64,000 bases of DNA from Leguminivora glycinivorella (GCF_023078275.1 NC_062995.1:10986917-11050916), one strand, 5' to 3'; shown: positions 30,267 to 42,115, counted from the first letter of the stretch. The notes: generated by a model from the letters alone, not told the origin. Numbers and translations are program-made.

Positions 30267-30801
30267 GTGATCGTCAGAATGGCGAGAGTACATCGAGAAA
30301 TCCTGGTGCGGTATACTTCAGGAGTTAGTGCTAGCAATGTGCCAAATGTGCGCCAAAATTCAAGCAATGTGCTCTTTAAACTCCAGAGATATTTAAGAAA
30401 TTTGTGACACCCGCCATTCTGACGTCTGCTGAAATAAAATAGCTCACTTTTTTTGGGTAAAACGCGTACTGCTATTTTATTTTAGCAGGCGTTTATAGAT
30501 ATATTATCAATTCCATATTACTCTTGAACGGCGCTCTGAATTAGTTTGTGCTTCATACATGTGGAAGCACTAACTATAGGCAGTACTTTCACCCTTGAGT
30601 AGGTAGCCATTAGTTAGAACTGGAAGTGCACCCGCCGACCTGACGTCAGAACGGCGGGTGTCACTAATTTCTTAAATATCTCTGGAGTTTAAAGAGCACA
30701 TTGCTTGAATTTTGGCGCACATTTGGCACATTGCTAGCACTAACTCCTGAAGTATACCGCACCAGGATTTCTCGATGTACACCCGCCATTCTGACGATCA
30801 C
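30267..30801. repeat. Inverted repeat, two 160 bp arms
   Basis: Arms 30267-30426 and 30642-30801, starting 'gtgatcgtcagaatggcg', are near-identical inverted copies around a 215 bp spacer. The spacer's left end has its own small dyad ('tgctgaaataaaatag'/'ctattttattttagca'). Likely a fold-back element. Confidence 0.85.
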
Positions 30802-30811
30802 TTAATTTCGA

Positions 30812-30895
30812 CCATGTTTCGGACACACTTTTTTAGTCCTAAATAAATCATGGGCATCTGTGCTGTTGCCCCAAAGCATGGCACCGTAACTACAA
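30812..30895 (-). mobile_element. Small LINE ORF2 remnant
   Basis: Minus strand Y-G-A-M-L-W-G-N-S-T-D-A-H-D-L matches the conserved Y-G-x-x-x-W-G block after the LINE reverse transcriptase thumb. Only about 28 codons remain. Confidence 0.6.
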
Positions 30896-31463
30896 TCAAA
30901 CTTGGTGTTTCCGAACGGTCGCCGAGCTGTCAAGTTGACTCTGTGACCAGCTGATTTCAAATATTGAAATTTAATTCTATTTTTAGCTTTAAATAGGACT
31001 TCTACTCATTGTTAGTTAATTTAAGTAGTAAAGTATTATCAGTGATACAGTTTTGGTGAAATTGGCAACGTTACACCGAGTATTTATTGAACTTTGAGGC
31101 AGGACTACCCAACTGTCAACGAGTGATCGCAGCCGTTGGAATCTGCGTTTGAAACGGGGAGAGTATTCCGTTTTATTTATCATTTATTTCTACACCCAAA
31201 CAAAGCTCATTGCTGCGGCCGTGAGCAACGTCAAACAAACAACATTGGCACCGTGCAGTTTCCCTTTGCTTGACGAACTAGTGGAAGCACAAGACGAGAC
31301 AAGACACATTCGCCACAGACACTGCCGACTACTGACACACTGCACACTTTATTCATTCCTACAGCTCTCATCTCTGTCGTCATCTTGTCAAATCTTTCAA
31401 TCTCTATTGAGATAAGTACTCATCCTTTTTTATTACATCTTTCAGAAAGCCAGACGAGTGACA

Positions 31464-32939
31464 ATGGACACCGAAATTGCGACCGAAACTCGCAAGGCAA
31501 CGGCACGACAACTAGAGATGCAGCTAAAAACAACAGCACAGGACCTACACGAGTCGAGGGCCTTGTCGAAGCAGTTGTTGGAGGAAAGGGAGGAAAGCGA
31601 AGTGGAGCTTCAGAAGGTAATTAACAAAAACTCAGAATTGAGAAGGGAGCTGGCGGACAATGATGTGCAGCTGACTGATGCCCGCGGAGAAGTGGACCGT
31701 TTGCAAGGCACAATAGACACCTTCAACCAGTGCGCTTCGACACATGAAGTGGCCTTGGCCCGCATCACACAGTTAGAAGAAGAACTGGGTGCGGCAAATG
31801 AGGAACTTAATCTGTTTAGGAAAGAGCGGGAGCACTATGATGCTTCGCAGTTACAGAATGTGTACCAAGAGTTGGTAAGCGGTGAAACACAATTGAGTAG
31901 GGACTCCAAACACATAGTATTCTTTAATAGTAGTAATAAGTTAAAAAAGTACATTAAGATTAATAGGTATATTAGGAGAACCCAAAAGCTGATCAAAGGC
32001 CAGGCATGTATTAAAAAATATAGTAAATTAAAACACACATTAACAGTTATGAAAAACAGGGTTCAAGACTGTCATTCAGACCTGGAAGTCAAGGAATCAA
32101 ATTTTCTGAAATTAAATGCCGACATTAACAGGCTGAAAGATGAGCTTTTGGCAGTATCCACCATGTATGAGACCACTAAAAAACAAGTTGAGGAGCACAT
32201 ACAGGCTTTTAATAAATTGCTGCTAGAAAATAGAGATTTGGAGGAGCGGTGTAAGGCATTATTAAATGGAAAACATTGTAATTGTGGCCAAATGCCACCA
32301 GCAAAGATTATTCAAGCCGATGTGGCCCACGACACAACTAGGCATGCGGCAGTAGTTAAACAGCCCCCTAGAGCAGTCAGTAAGACTGTTGTTTTTTCAG
32401 ATCAGATTGGGTTAGGAATGGGCCCATTATTAAGCTACCAGTTAGAGCAACAAGTGACAAATTACTGTTATCAAAACATTACTTTGTCTCATTTATGTGA
32501 CCTTATTTCAAAGGGATGTTATGATAGCAGTACTACATTAGTAATTTTATTAGGAAATAGTCTTAATGTAGATAAGCTTAGCATAGATAAATTGATGTCC
32601 ACTCTAAATGTTATTGAAAAATCTGGTGTGGGGAAAATTATATTATGTGCACTACCTTATGCAGAAAATGTATCATATGACTATAATTGTAAGATAGCTT
32701 ACTACAATTCTTTAATGTACCATGCCATAGCTGTTAATAAAAAGTACCATTTCTTTGACTTAAATAAGTTCATTGAGCGCTTCATGCTAGCTCCACGGAA
32801 GGTATTTTTGCCAAAGAAATTTTTTGTATATTTAGTGGAGTTATTGGCCTTCAATATTGAGCCAAATAGATGTAATAGTGTTATATATAAGTCTCAGTCA
32901 GCTGACAAAGCCAAGGACCCCATGCCTCATTTAAACTAG
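31464..32939 (+). CDS. LINE ORF1: coiled coil plus SGNH-like domain
   Basis: Codes 491 residues from ATG at 31464 (an in-frame GTG lies six bases upstream). Residues 5-135 are a charged heptad-rich coiled coil, followed by a basic segment and a second coiled coil near 190-265, and a small Cys/His patch (C-K-A-L-L-N-G-K-H-C-N-C-G). The C-terminal third resembles the esterase-like (SGNH) domain of CR1-type ORF1: V-V-F-S-D-Q-I-G-L-G-M-G occupies the position of the nucleophile block G-D-S, and I-L-L-G-N-S-L the G-x-N block. If so aligned, the nucleophilic serine is replaced by Gln and the enzyme would be inactive. Such ORF1 proteins bind the element's RNA and form RNPs. Confidence 0.85.
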   Translation: MDTEIATETRKATARQLEMQLKTTAQDLHESRALSKQLLEEREESEVELQKVINKNSELRRELADNDVQLTDARGEVDRLQGTIDTFNQCASTHEVALARITQLEEELGAANEELNLFRKEREHYDASQLQNVYQELVSGETQLSRDSKHIVFFNSSNKLKKYIKINRYIRRTQKLIKGQACIKKYSKLKHTLTVMKNRVQDCHSDLEVKESNFLKLNADINRLKDELLAVSTMYETTKKQVEEHIQAFNKLLLENRDLEERCKALLNGKHCNCGQMPPAKIIQADVAHDTTRHAAVVKQPPRAVSKTVVFSDQIGLGMGPLLSYQLEQQVTNYCYQNITLSHLCDLISKGCYDSSTTLVILLGNSLNVDKLSIDKLMSTLNVIEKSGVGKIILCALPYAENVSYDYNCKIAYYNSLMYHAIAVNKKYHFFDLNKFIERFMLAPRKVFLPKKFFVYLVELLAFNIEPNRCNSVIYKSQSADKAKDPMPHLN

Positions 32940-32968
32940 ATTGTAAGACAGCGGAAAAACACCTGAGT

Positions 32969-35821
32969 ATGAACGTTGTTCACCAGAATATTCAGGGTTT
33001 TTCCAGCAAAGAATTAGAAGTAGGATTATTTTTAGATAGTAATAATGTTGAAGTTATGTGTATTACTGAACATTGGTTGAAACAAGAACAGTTGATATTT
33101 GATTATGTTAATTTTAAATTAGCTAGTTTTTTTGCCAGAAAATCTGCTGTTCATGGTGGCTCCCTTATTATTGTTAAAAATTGTATGAAGTGTAAAGAGC
33201 GCAAAGATGTTGTAAAATATTCCATAGAAAGAACTATAGAAATTTCATGTGCTGAATTAGACAGATATATTATTGTATGTGTTTATAGACCACCATCAGC
33301 TGACTTCAGCATATTTGAATCTACAATGGAAAATGTTCTGAAGTTAGTGTGCAAGGGCCAAAAACATGTTATTGTATGTGGAGATTTTAATGTTAACTTG
33401 CTCGAGTCATCTAGTAATACTGTTAAAATGCTCTGTTTGTTTAAATCATTTAATTTATTTAATTTATTTCTTGAACCTACCCGGGTAGGTGTGACTAGTG
33501 CAACATGCCTAGATAATATTTTTTGTAACTGTGAATGTATAGATAAGAAATTATTTAACTGTTTTCATTCCGATCACAGCGGCCAAAGGGCAGCTTTCTT
33601 AAACGTTATTCATGATACTCCACAAACAATAACATATAGACCCATTACTGGATCTCGCTTGGAATCATTCAAAAATGAAATTCAACATAGTTTGTCTATA
33701 ATACCATTTTCGCATTATGACTGTAATCATTTGTATCAAGAAGTTTTCAATGTAATTCTTAATCAATTTAATAACAATTTCAAAGTGAAATCTATTAGTG
33801 GGTCAAAAGTTAAAACAAAGTTTAGTGAATGGGCTACTGTAGGTATTCACAAAAGTAGAAAAAGACTTTATGAACTTTATGGTGAGAGAGAGCTGAACAA
33901 GAATTCAGAATTCCTGGACTATGTAAGAAACTACTCAAGAATCTTCAAGAAAGTGTGTTTAACTGCCAAGAAAAACTTTATTAGTTCTAAATTGAAAGTG
34001 TCGGACAACAAAGTGAAAACAACTTGGAGTATTATAAATAAAGAAGCTGGTAAATGTAAATCACGCGATTGTCAAGTCAACATTGTATCAGATAATCAAC
34101 AAATAATGTCGAACAGCGATGTTGCCTCGGCATTCGAAGATTATTTCTCAAACATAGCCGTTAACACCACAAAATGTTTACATTCTTCTGCGGCTCAAGC
34201 CCATTCATTACTTTGTGCTAATGTTAAGAAATGTAATAATTCATTTGAATTTAGTCAAGTAGACTCTGTAAATATTGTTAAAACATTCAAGTCACTCAAT
34301 TTAAAGAAAACGGAAGACTTATGGGGAACATCAGTTAAAGTAATTAGTCATGTCATAGATATAATAGCACCTTACTTGGCCGTAATATATAATATTTCAA
34401 TTTCACAAGGCACCTTTCCAGATCTTATGAAATGTAGCAAAGTCATACCGCTTTTTAAATCGGGTGATTCGAGTGATATAACCAATTTCCGTCCCATATC
34501 AATACTTCCTGTTCTAAGTAAAGTCTTTGAGAAGCTAATGTTAAATGATCTACTGGGACACTTCAACAGACATAGATTACTTACAAGCAAACAGTTCGGT
34601 TTCACAAGGGGCCGTTCCACGACCGATGCTGCTTCGGTACTCATTAAACATATATATAATATTTGGGAAAATTCTTGTGATGCAATTGGCATATTTTGTG
34701 ATCTTTCAAAAGCCTTTGATTGTGTGGATCATGGAACGCTCATTTTGAAATTAGAACATTATGGTTTGTCTATAAATGCCCTAAACTTTATGTCTTCTTA
34801 CCTTAGCAATAGAACACAAACAGTAGTTGTTAACAAAACTCGCTCTAGCGGGACTGTTGTCCAATTAGGAGTGCCACAAGGCTCAATTTTAGGTCCATTC
34901 CTGTTTTTGGTTTATATAAATGATTTGCCATGTATAGTAAAAAACTTTTGTGAAATAGTACTTTTTGCTGATGATACATCACTGCTTTTTAATGTTGACC
35001 GAAAATCTACGGATTACAATGTAATTAATAGCACGTTAGCTGATGTACTGCAGTGGTTTACTGTCAACAATTTACTTCTTAATTCTAAGAAAACCAAATG
35101 TATTCGATTCTCTCTGCCGAATGTTAAACCAATCGATACAAAAATACTTTTGAATGATGAATGCTTAGAGATGGTAGATACAACACTGTTCCTTGGCTTA
35201 ACATTGGACAAAAATCTACAATGGAGTCCTCATATAAGGAAACTAGCAAGCAAATTAAGTTCAGCCGCATACGCCGTTAGGAGAATCAGGCAACTGACTA
35301 ATGTTGAGACAGCTCGCCTAGTGTATCATAGTTATTTTCACAGTGTAATGTCATACGGTATTCTGGTTTGGGGCAAAGCAGCTGACATACAGACTATCTT
35401 TGTATTACAAAAGAGAGCCATTCGTTCTATTTACAACTTAGGAACACGTGAATCAGTAAGAGAACTCTTCAAAGAAATTAATATCTTAACTGTAGCTTCC
35501 CAATACATTTATGATAGTATAATTTATGTTGTTAAGAATTTAGACTGTTTCACTAAGAATTCTGATATCCATAATTATAACACTAGAAACAAAAATAAGC
35601 TTGCCATAAAGAAGTTTCGTGTCCGTAAAGTACAGAAGTCATTTGTTGGGCAATGCATTCATTTTTATAATAAGTTACCTGACACTGCTTTGAGATTACC
35701 CCTCCCAGCTCTTAAGAACTACTTAAAAAAATCATTGATGTTAAAGGCTTATTACAGAGTCGAGGACTATTTGACAGACAAACATGCATGGCCCGAACCA
35801 GAAACTACAAAAAACGAATAG
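32969..35821 (+). CDS. LINE ORF2: endonuclease and reverse transcriptase
   Basis: 950 residues from ATG at 32969, 29 nt after ORF1's stop. The APE-like endonuclease spans about 1-225: Q-N-I (6-8), T-E-H (33-35), G-D-F-N (138-141) and S-D-H (201-203) are the catalytic blocks. The reverse transcriptase spans about 480-730, with F-C-D-L-S-K-A-F-D (576), G-V-P-Q-G-S-I-L-G-P (634) and F-A-D-D (666-669). A thumb and C-terminal domain follow, ending L-K-A-Y-Y-R-V-E-D-Y-L. The protein nicks target DNA and copies its own RNA there. All motifs are intact. There is no RNase H domain, as in CR1/jockey elements. Confidence 0.95.
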   Translation: MNVVHQNIQGFSSKELEVGLFLDSNNVEVMCITEHWLKQEQLIFDYVNFKLASFFARKSAVHGGSLIIVKNCMKCKERKDVVKYSIERTIEISCAELDRYIIVCVYRPPSADFSIFESTMENVLKLVCKGQKHVIVCGDFNVNLLESSSNTVKMLCLFKSFNLFNLFLEPTRVGVTSATCLDNIFCNCECIDKKLFNCFHSDHSGQRAAFLNVIHDTPQTITYRPITGSRLESFKNEIQHSLSIIPFSHYDCNHLYQEVFNVILNQFNNNFKVKSISGSKVKTKFSEWATVGIHKSRKRLYELYGERELNKNSEFLDYVRNYSRIFKKVCLTAKKNFISSKLKVSDNKVKTTWSIINKEAGKCKSRDCQVNIVSDNQQIMSNSDVASAFEDYFSNIAVNTTKCLHSSAAQAHSLLCANVKKCNNSFEFSQVDSVNIVKTFKSLNLKKTEDLWGTSVKVISHVIDIIAPYLAVIYNISISQGTFPDLMKCSKVIPLFKSGDSSDITNFRPISILPVLSKVFEKLMLNDLLGHFNRHRLLTSKQFGFTRGRSTTDAASVLIKHIYNIWENSCDAIGIFCDLSKAFDCVDHGTLILKLEHYGLSINALNFMSSYLSNRTQTVVVNKTRSSGTVVQLGVPQGSILGPFLFLVYINDLPCIVKNFCEIVLFADDTSLLFNVDRKSTDYNVINSTLADVLQWFTVNNLLLNSKKTKCIRFSLPNVKPIDTKILLNDECLEMVDTTLFLGLTLDKNLQWSPHIRKLASKLSSAAYAVRRIRQLTNVETARLVYHSYFHSVMSYGILVWGKAADIQTIFVLQKRAIRSIYNLGTRESVRELFKEINILTVASQYIYDSIIYVVKNLDCFTKNSDIHNYNTRNKNKLAIKKFRVRKVQKSFVGQCIHFYNKLPDTALRLPLPALKNYLKKSLMLKAYYRVEDYLTDKHAWPEPETTKNE

Positions 35822-36389
35822 CAATTAAAATAATTGTATTATGTATAGAGGACACAGTTCAGATAAGAAAGCACATCAAATATTTTATATTTTATGTTGT
35901 GTAGGTAAATTACATATTTAATGATATTGAGATTCATATTATCTTTTTCTTCTGTGACAATTTGATATGTTTTCTCTGAAGAAGAACGACGTATTATTAA
36001 GCAATAATATAATTTATTGAAATTAATTGCCATAGAGTACCTAGTCTGTTCATATTCTTTGATGAATACTTTTGCATGTTAAATTGTATCTTGTTATTTA
36101 ATGCATGTTAGTTATAAGATGTAATGTTTTGAAAAGAAGTTGCCCGCCGAGTTTCTTGCCGGTCCCATAGTGGATACCCCCCTCCCAACTGAGGGGGGAC
36201 TGAAATCTTCTCGAGGCTGAGGCGTAGGGTTAGAGCCGGCGTAGCTTTATTTGACGTTCATATGCGCATTGTAATATGCCTACTTGAAAAATAAATATTT
36301 CATTTTCATTTCATTTCATTTTCATAAGCAGGGAGTGCGCAAATGCATGATAGGTAGATAGGGCAGTTTGGATATCAGTTGTCTACCGA

Positions 36390-36487
36390 AGGTTCTACAG
36401 GTCGTTTATATACACCAAGAATAGAGCTTTTCCGCAGTGTGTGTCTTTACATGAACTTGCAATTGATTTTTGTGCCTGCTAGCGTAA
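36390..36487 (-). pseudogene. Frameshifted last finger of gene B
   Basis: Just after B's stop, another frame reads [22 protein letters not shown], a complete finger, then A-E-K-L-Y-S. About four extra bases in 'gctatatatgtacatgc' (36505-36520), compared with the normal linker, put it out of frame. It shows that B has also lost its terminal finger. Confidence 0.8.
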
Positions 36488-37560
36488 TTACAATGGTTGC
36501 ATGTACATATATAGCTTTTCCCCAGTGTGTGTCCTTACATCAATTTGCAAATACCTTTTACGGCTGCTAGCGTAGTTGTACTGCCTGCATTTATGTGGCT
36601 TTTCCCCAGTGTTTGTCCTTACATGATTTTGCAAATGTTGTTTGTAGTTGCTAGTGTAGTTGCATTGGTTGCATTTATATGGCTTTTCCCCAGTGTGTGT
36701 CCTTACATGCCTTTGCAAATACCTTTTACTGCTGCTAGCGTAGTTGCACTGGTTGCATTTATGTGGCTTTTCCCCAGTATGTTTCCTAACATGAGATTGC
36801 AATGAACTTTTCTGGCTACTGGCATAGTCACACTGGTCACATTTATATGGCTTTTCACCAGTGTGTGTCCTTACATGAGCTTGCAATGAATTTTTATGGC
36901 TACTAGCGTAGTCACACTGTTCACATTTATATGGCTTTTCACCAGTGTGTGTCCTTACATGATTTATCAAATGATTTTTCTGGCTACTAGCGTAGCTGCA
37001 CTGGTTACATTTATATGGCTTTTCCCCAGTGTGTGTCCTTACATGACTTATCAAATGATTTTTCCGGCTACTAGCGTAGTTGCACCGGTTGCATTTATAT
37101 GGCTTTTCCCCAGTGTGTGCCATTACATGAACTTTTAATTGTTGTTTGTAGTTGCTAGCGTAGTTGCACTGGTTGCATTTATATGGCTTTTCCCCAGTAT
37201 GTGTCCTTACGTGAACTTGCAATGAAATTTTCTGGCTACTAGCGTAGTCACACTGATCACATTTATATGGCTTTTCACCAGTGTGTGTCCTTACATGATT
37301 TAGCAAATATTTTTTCCGGCTACTAGCGTAATTGCACTCATTGCATTTATATGGCTTTTCCCCGGTGTGTTTCCTATAATGAATTTTCAAACGACTCTTG
37401 AAGCTGCAAGTATAGTTGCACTGGTCACACCTGTGCGGCCTCTCACTGGTGTGTTTACTCAAATGCCTAATTAAGCGTAGTTTCTGAACCGTCGTATATT
37501 TACAGTGAGCACATCTGTAGTTGTCGGGTCCGCCGCTTGATATCTTCTGTGGAGTTTGCC
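36488..37560 (-). CDS. C2H2 zinc-finger gene B, last exon
   Basis: Starts after 'tatttctgttgcag' (37562-37561) and joins exon 1 at 54483 in phase 1 (G|GG). It codes 356 residues with twelve C2H2 modules: ten intact, the eleventh with its last His changed to Asn (R-T-N), and the twelfth with a Cys-to-Tyr (C-R-Q-Y) and His-to-Asp (I-D-V) change. Linkers are T-G-E-K-P-Y. Fingers 1-2 match gene A's; later fingers have been duplicated and shuffled relative to A. The stop at 36488 follows a small insertion that cuts off a thirteenth finger. The joined protein is 467 residues, presumably a nuclear DNA-binding factor. Confidence 0.92.
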
Positions 37561-37574
37561 CTGCAACAGAAATA

Positions 37575-37715
37575 CCTTTATTTTACTAAAGAGCCGGGTC
37601 CACACAGACCGCACGCCTCGCGAGGCAAACGTCCGTGCTCATGCGCGCACGTTTGCCTTGCCCGAGCAAATTAGCTCGGCAAGATGGCGGTCCTCGGTCA
37701 GCTCAGCTGTTATAA
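37575..37715. mobile_element. GC-rich MITE-like element
   Basis: 'gggtccacacagaccgcacg' start and an internal dyad 'aggcaaacgtccgtgc'/'gcgcacgtttgcct' (37620-37660). It lies within 15 bp of gene B's acceptor, in the intron. Right end not defined. Confidence 0.4.
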
Positions 37716-37730
37716 GGGACATTGTTGGAC

Positions 37731-37797
37731 AAGGGACCTCAGGCTCCCTGCAATTTTGGATAAAGGGGTGTAAAATTGCAGGGAGCCTGAGGTCCCC
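37731..37797. repeat. Perfect hairpin at a Penelope junction
   Basis: The 24 bp sequence beginning 'ggacctcaggctccctgc' is followed after a 14-16 nt loop by its exact complement, the latter being the first bases of the Penelope coding fragment (G-S-L-R-S-P-K). An inverted duplication at a 5' truncation point. Confidence 0.85.
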
Positions 37798-38360
37798 GAA
37801 GGACGTTATTCCGTACCAGTCACCGGGCGTTTATAAGATTGATTGCAGTTGTGGTAGTTCCTACATTGGTGAGACGAAACGTACCATAGCGGAAAGGGTC
37901 AAGGAACATATCGCAGCTGTCAAAAATCGCCAGGTGAACAAGTCTGCCGTTGCTGAACACTTGCTACAGTCAGGGCCTAACCATTGGATTGAGCTTCACA
38001 ACCCTAAAATTCTCTCTACAGATCGTGGGTATTATAGTAGAAAAATACGTGAAGCCATTGAAATTAAGAAGTATAAAAATTTCAATCGAGACGAAGGTTT
38101 TAATATCTCATCCACATGGAACCCGGTCATTAGTAAATGCAAGAAGAAACAAATATCGCGGGTTGAAAAACCGAATATCGTGAGTGTTGTGTGTCGACAA
38201 GGTGACATCCCTAGTGCACAAACTGTTCAAGTGGGTAGTCAGGACCAGGTGCGGGTAGTTCGAAAAACTCGTACAGCTAGAAGATGTTGATGTCAACTTC
38301 AGCCAGTCTGCTCCGAGACCACGGGGACAATGCCGTCCTTGAAACGTCGGAGGTTAGTGT
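37757..38360 (+). mobile_element. Penelope-like element fragment: GIY-YIG endonuclease
   Basis: The plus frame ending at TGA 38288-38290 codes [19 protein letters not shown], the GIY-YIG core with its Cys-x-Cys insertion. It is followed by R-V-K-E-H, V-A-E-H and R-E-A-I-E-I-K-K-Y with the metal-binding Glu. This is the C-terminal endonuclease of Penelope-like retroelements; the reverse-transcriptase part is absent. The 3' part ends near 'ccttgaaacgtcggaggtta'. The endonuclease frame itself looks undamaged. Confidence 0.88.
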
Positions 38361-38869
38361 TTAAAACATAGTGTTTAAAACATAGTAAATACGCGATTAA
38401 GTCCCGTTTGCAATTTTAAATATGTGTAAAAATCGTGAAAGTTTGAATCAGTGTTTTAAAAAAAAATGTATTTCAGATGCAGAAAAATTTGCCAGGTATC
38501 GCAAATTAGTATAGAAATTGTAATATGTTCTATTTTTTAAATTATTACAGTTAACTTAAAGTCAACTATAATGAGATTACTGTCGGAACTGCCATAGAGT
38601 ATCCAACACTGAAAAGTTAGCACTTATAGTTTAGTCTGTGGTGTCCTAATTGACAGATTACAGTCGATGAGTAGAAAAAAAATATTATTTAATAGCTACA
38701 TTTATCTATACACGTTAAACTTCCGTGAGACATATTCAAATAATATCACATGTCGCAGCAATAGCGATATAATAACGTGAGTACAACCGTATCTCAATTA
38801 ATTACATTTATCTAGTTTTAGAAAATGTATAATTTGTTATAGAAATATAATTATTATAAGTCGAGTGAA

Positions 38870-39065
38870 TAGAATAGAATAGAATAGAATAGAAATCGTT
38901 TATTCGTGGTAAATTACAATAGGTATTAAAAATACAAACATTTAATTATTAAAACATAATATAAAAATTATCGTTTACCACGAAATGGTCCCGCCTCAGC
39001 ATAATGCTAACCATACAGTCAGCGCTGGTCTTCCGGCGACACCATTTGTGGGCCACGGACGCAAA
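38870..39065 (-). mobile_element. LINE 3' end, (TAGAA)n
   Basis: Complement of the 13320 family 3' terminus: (ATAGA)n at 38872-38893, 'tttattcgtggtaaattaca', 'taccacgaaatggtcccgcc' and 'cagcgctggtcttccggcg'. Confidence 0.7.
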
Positions 39066-39639
39066 CGTGCAACACGGCCTTAATATAACTTGAACGCGCC
39101 CATTTGTCATTCTTGGGTCGACGCCATCTTGTTGCGCCTGCGCGCTGCACGATGGGTTAGGTGTCATGATGACATTCATATGACATTTGAGAACTGAGAA
39201 AACGAAAACCATGTTGCACGTTTCACGATTGATATAAAATTACAATTCTACATTTCAAACAGTTCAATCTGCTAAAAAAGTAATAACTACATGGAACAAG
39301 CATAACGTTAACTCGTTACACGGAAAAATAAGTGCAATAATACATTGATTAAGTTCTTTGTTACAAAAGCGTTTACGTTGCCGAAGCGTGTGTGCTCCGA
39401 AGTGCCAAGAAACAATATGCATACAGTTATCACCTATATAAGTGACGATTGGGTTACAACAATTATACCCACAAGTTATGATGCGGCAATAAATTGCGAA
39501 AACGCGGACACGAGATCAACAAGTGCGCTTTGGCTGTGTCTGTAAAGAAAGGACATAAAACAGGTATGCCTTTTACTACCTAATTAACTAATTAATTGGC
39601 TTGCTCATTTGTACAAATTGTAGCAAGCACTTAACACAG

Positions 39640-40395
39640 TTACTTGAAAGTATTGATTAAGAACACTACAAAAAACTTGTGTCATTTCGGAAAGCTTCCT
39701 GCTGCCGCTGGTGCTGAAGTATACATAACTGAAGTTTGGTTTTAAAAGATTTGATACTAATTTGCAGGTTCCTGAGGGGAGGAGGAATGTTGTTCCAGCA
39801 GCGACTGGCCAAGTACTTAAAACTACCACGAAATGCTGCTGAGGTGTGTCGAGGCGTCACCAGTTGAACACTGCAGTTACGAGCCCCTAACGATCTACGA
39901 GTGGACATCCATGATAGCTTCTCAAAAAGATATGACGGAGATTTGTATTTAATCGTACCAAAAAGAAGACAAGCCAGATGAAGTTTGCGACGGTGCAACA
40001 TTTTAAGAATGTTATGATCATTCAAAAACGGAGTTACATGGGCTCTTGGTGGGATATTGAAGCAGTAACGAGCACACGCATTTTGTACCCGCTGAATGAG
40101 TCGTTTCGTTTTTGCTAGGAGACAAGAACCATACACTAAGTCCATGTAATTTAGTTTCGACAGAACAAGTACTTCGACTAACTGAGTGCGCAGAGATTCA
40201 TTGATAAATGGTCTTATGTTATATAATAATTTTAACCGGTAGAAACAGTTTCTAACAGACTCAGTAACATGCTTTTCATACCTTAGTGAGCTGTCCATAA
40301 TTAAACCTAGATTTCGAGCCTCATAGACTCTCTCAATGGGCTCCCCTGACAACATTACATCTCTGGTAGGCCTGATGCTGTTGAGCTGTTTGTGA
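39640..40395 (-). mobile_element. LINE ORF2 C-terminal fragment
   Basis: The minus strand codes about 240 residues: L-G-L-I-M-D-S-S-L-R-Y-E-K-H-V after the reverse transcriptase, I-Q-R-V-Q-N-A-C-A-R-Y-C, and the C-terminal A-S-R-C-W-N-N-I-P-P-P-L-R ... F-K-T-K-L. The catalytic domains are missing and a MITE begins just upstream at 40421. The open frame for 230 residues suggests a young 5'-truncated copy. Confidence 0.75.
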
Positions 40396-40420
40396 TGTGA
40401 GTGATAAAATAGTATAAAAG

Positions 40421-40795
40421 GAAGTTCGAAACGAGTGGCGATAAATTAAAACACGACCAAAGGGAGTGTTTTAAATCGACACGAGTTACGAATTTCCTTT
40501 TCGCACGTGTATCGTACGACGTTTTTCAGTACAGATGAGCCTCCGAAGTTTGAGAAGTTTCGACCTGGCATATAATGAACCACTTCTCGCACTAGTGCGT
40601 AAAAAAACAACATCTGTACTGAAAAGTACATTTCGTTATAAGTGCGAGAAGTATGTCATTACTTCACGAGTCCCGAGACATTTTGCCACGAGCGGCACGC
40701 GAGTGGCAAATCTCGGGACGAGTGAAGAATGACATTCTCGCACGTGTGACGAACGACGTTTTTTAATACAGTTGCGAAAAAACACTACTACTTAC
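40421..40795. mobile_element. MITE complex related to 25276-25584
   Basis: Left half matches 25295-25420 ('gaaacgagtggcgataaatt', 'tcgtacgacgtttttcagta'). The right half contains another palindrome: 'cgagtcccgagacattttgc' and its complement around 40690, then 'acgacgttttttaatacagt'. Confidence 0.65.
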
Positions 40796-41039
40796 AACGA
40801 AATAAAACAATCCGAACTATCAATTTTCCCATGGACATTGACGGATTATTTGACAATTCAAAGGCGTATTTTTGAAGCTTTTAAACTTGCGTGCATATTT
40901 TCGAGTTTGCTATTCATCTAACATAATTTATTTCATTGGGTGCCATAAAAACATAAACATTTACGATTTGGGACGATTGTTTAATGTATAACTACATTTT
41001 AATTTAATCGATCCATTTATGCCCCGACGTATTGCAAAT

Positions 41040-42115
<1,076 letters not shown>

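Larger units (their letters stand above)
30896..36325 (+). mobile_element. LINE with two intact ORFs
   Basis: 5' UTR (start uncertain, about 30.9 kb), ORF1 (31464-32939), 29 nt gap, ORF2 (32969-35821), 3' UTR and a (TTTCA)n tail at about 36300-36325 after 'gaaaaataaatatttcat'. Both frames are uninterrupted, so this is a recent and perhaps active copy. No clean target duplication was identified. It lies downstream of both A and B, in the convergent interval between their 3' ends. Broadly jockey/CR1-type. Confidence 0.9.

Noticed and set aside
36527..37138. Plus-strand ORFs of hydrophobic '[11 protein letters not shown]' repeats that look like membrane proteins
   Set aside because: They are the antisense of the T-G-E-K-P-Y zinc-finger linkers of gene B; the same shadow appears opposite gene A at 20551-21469.
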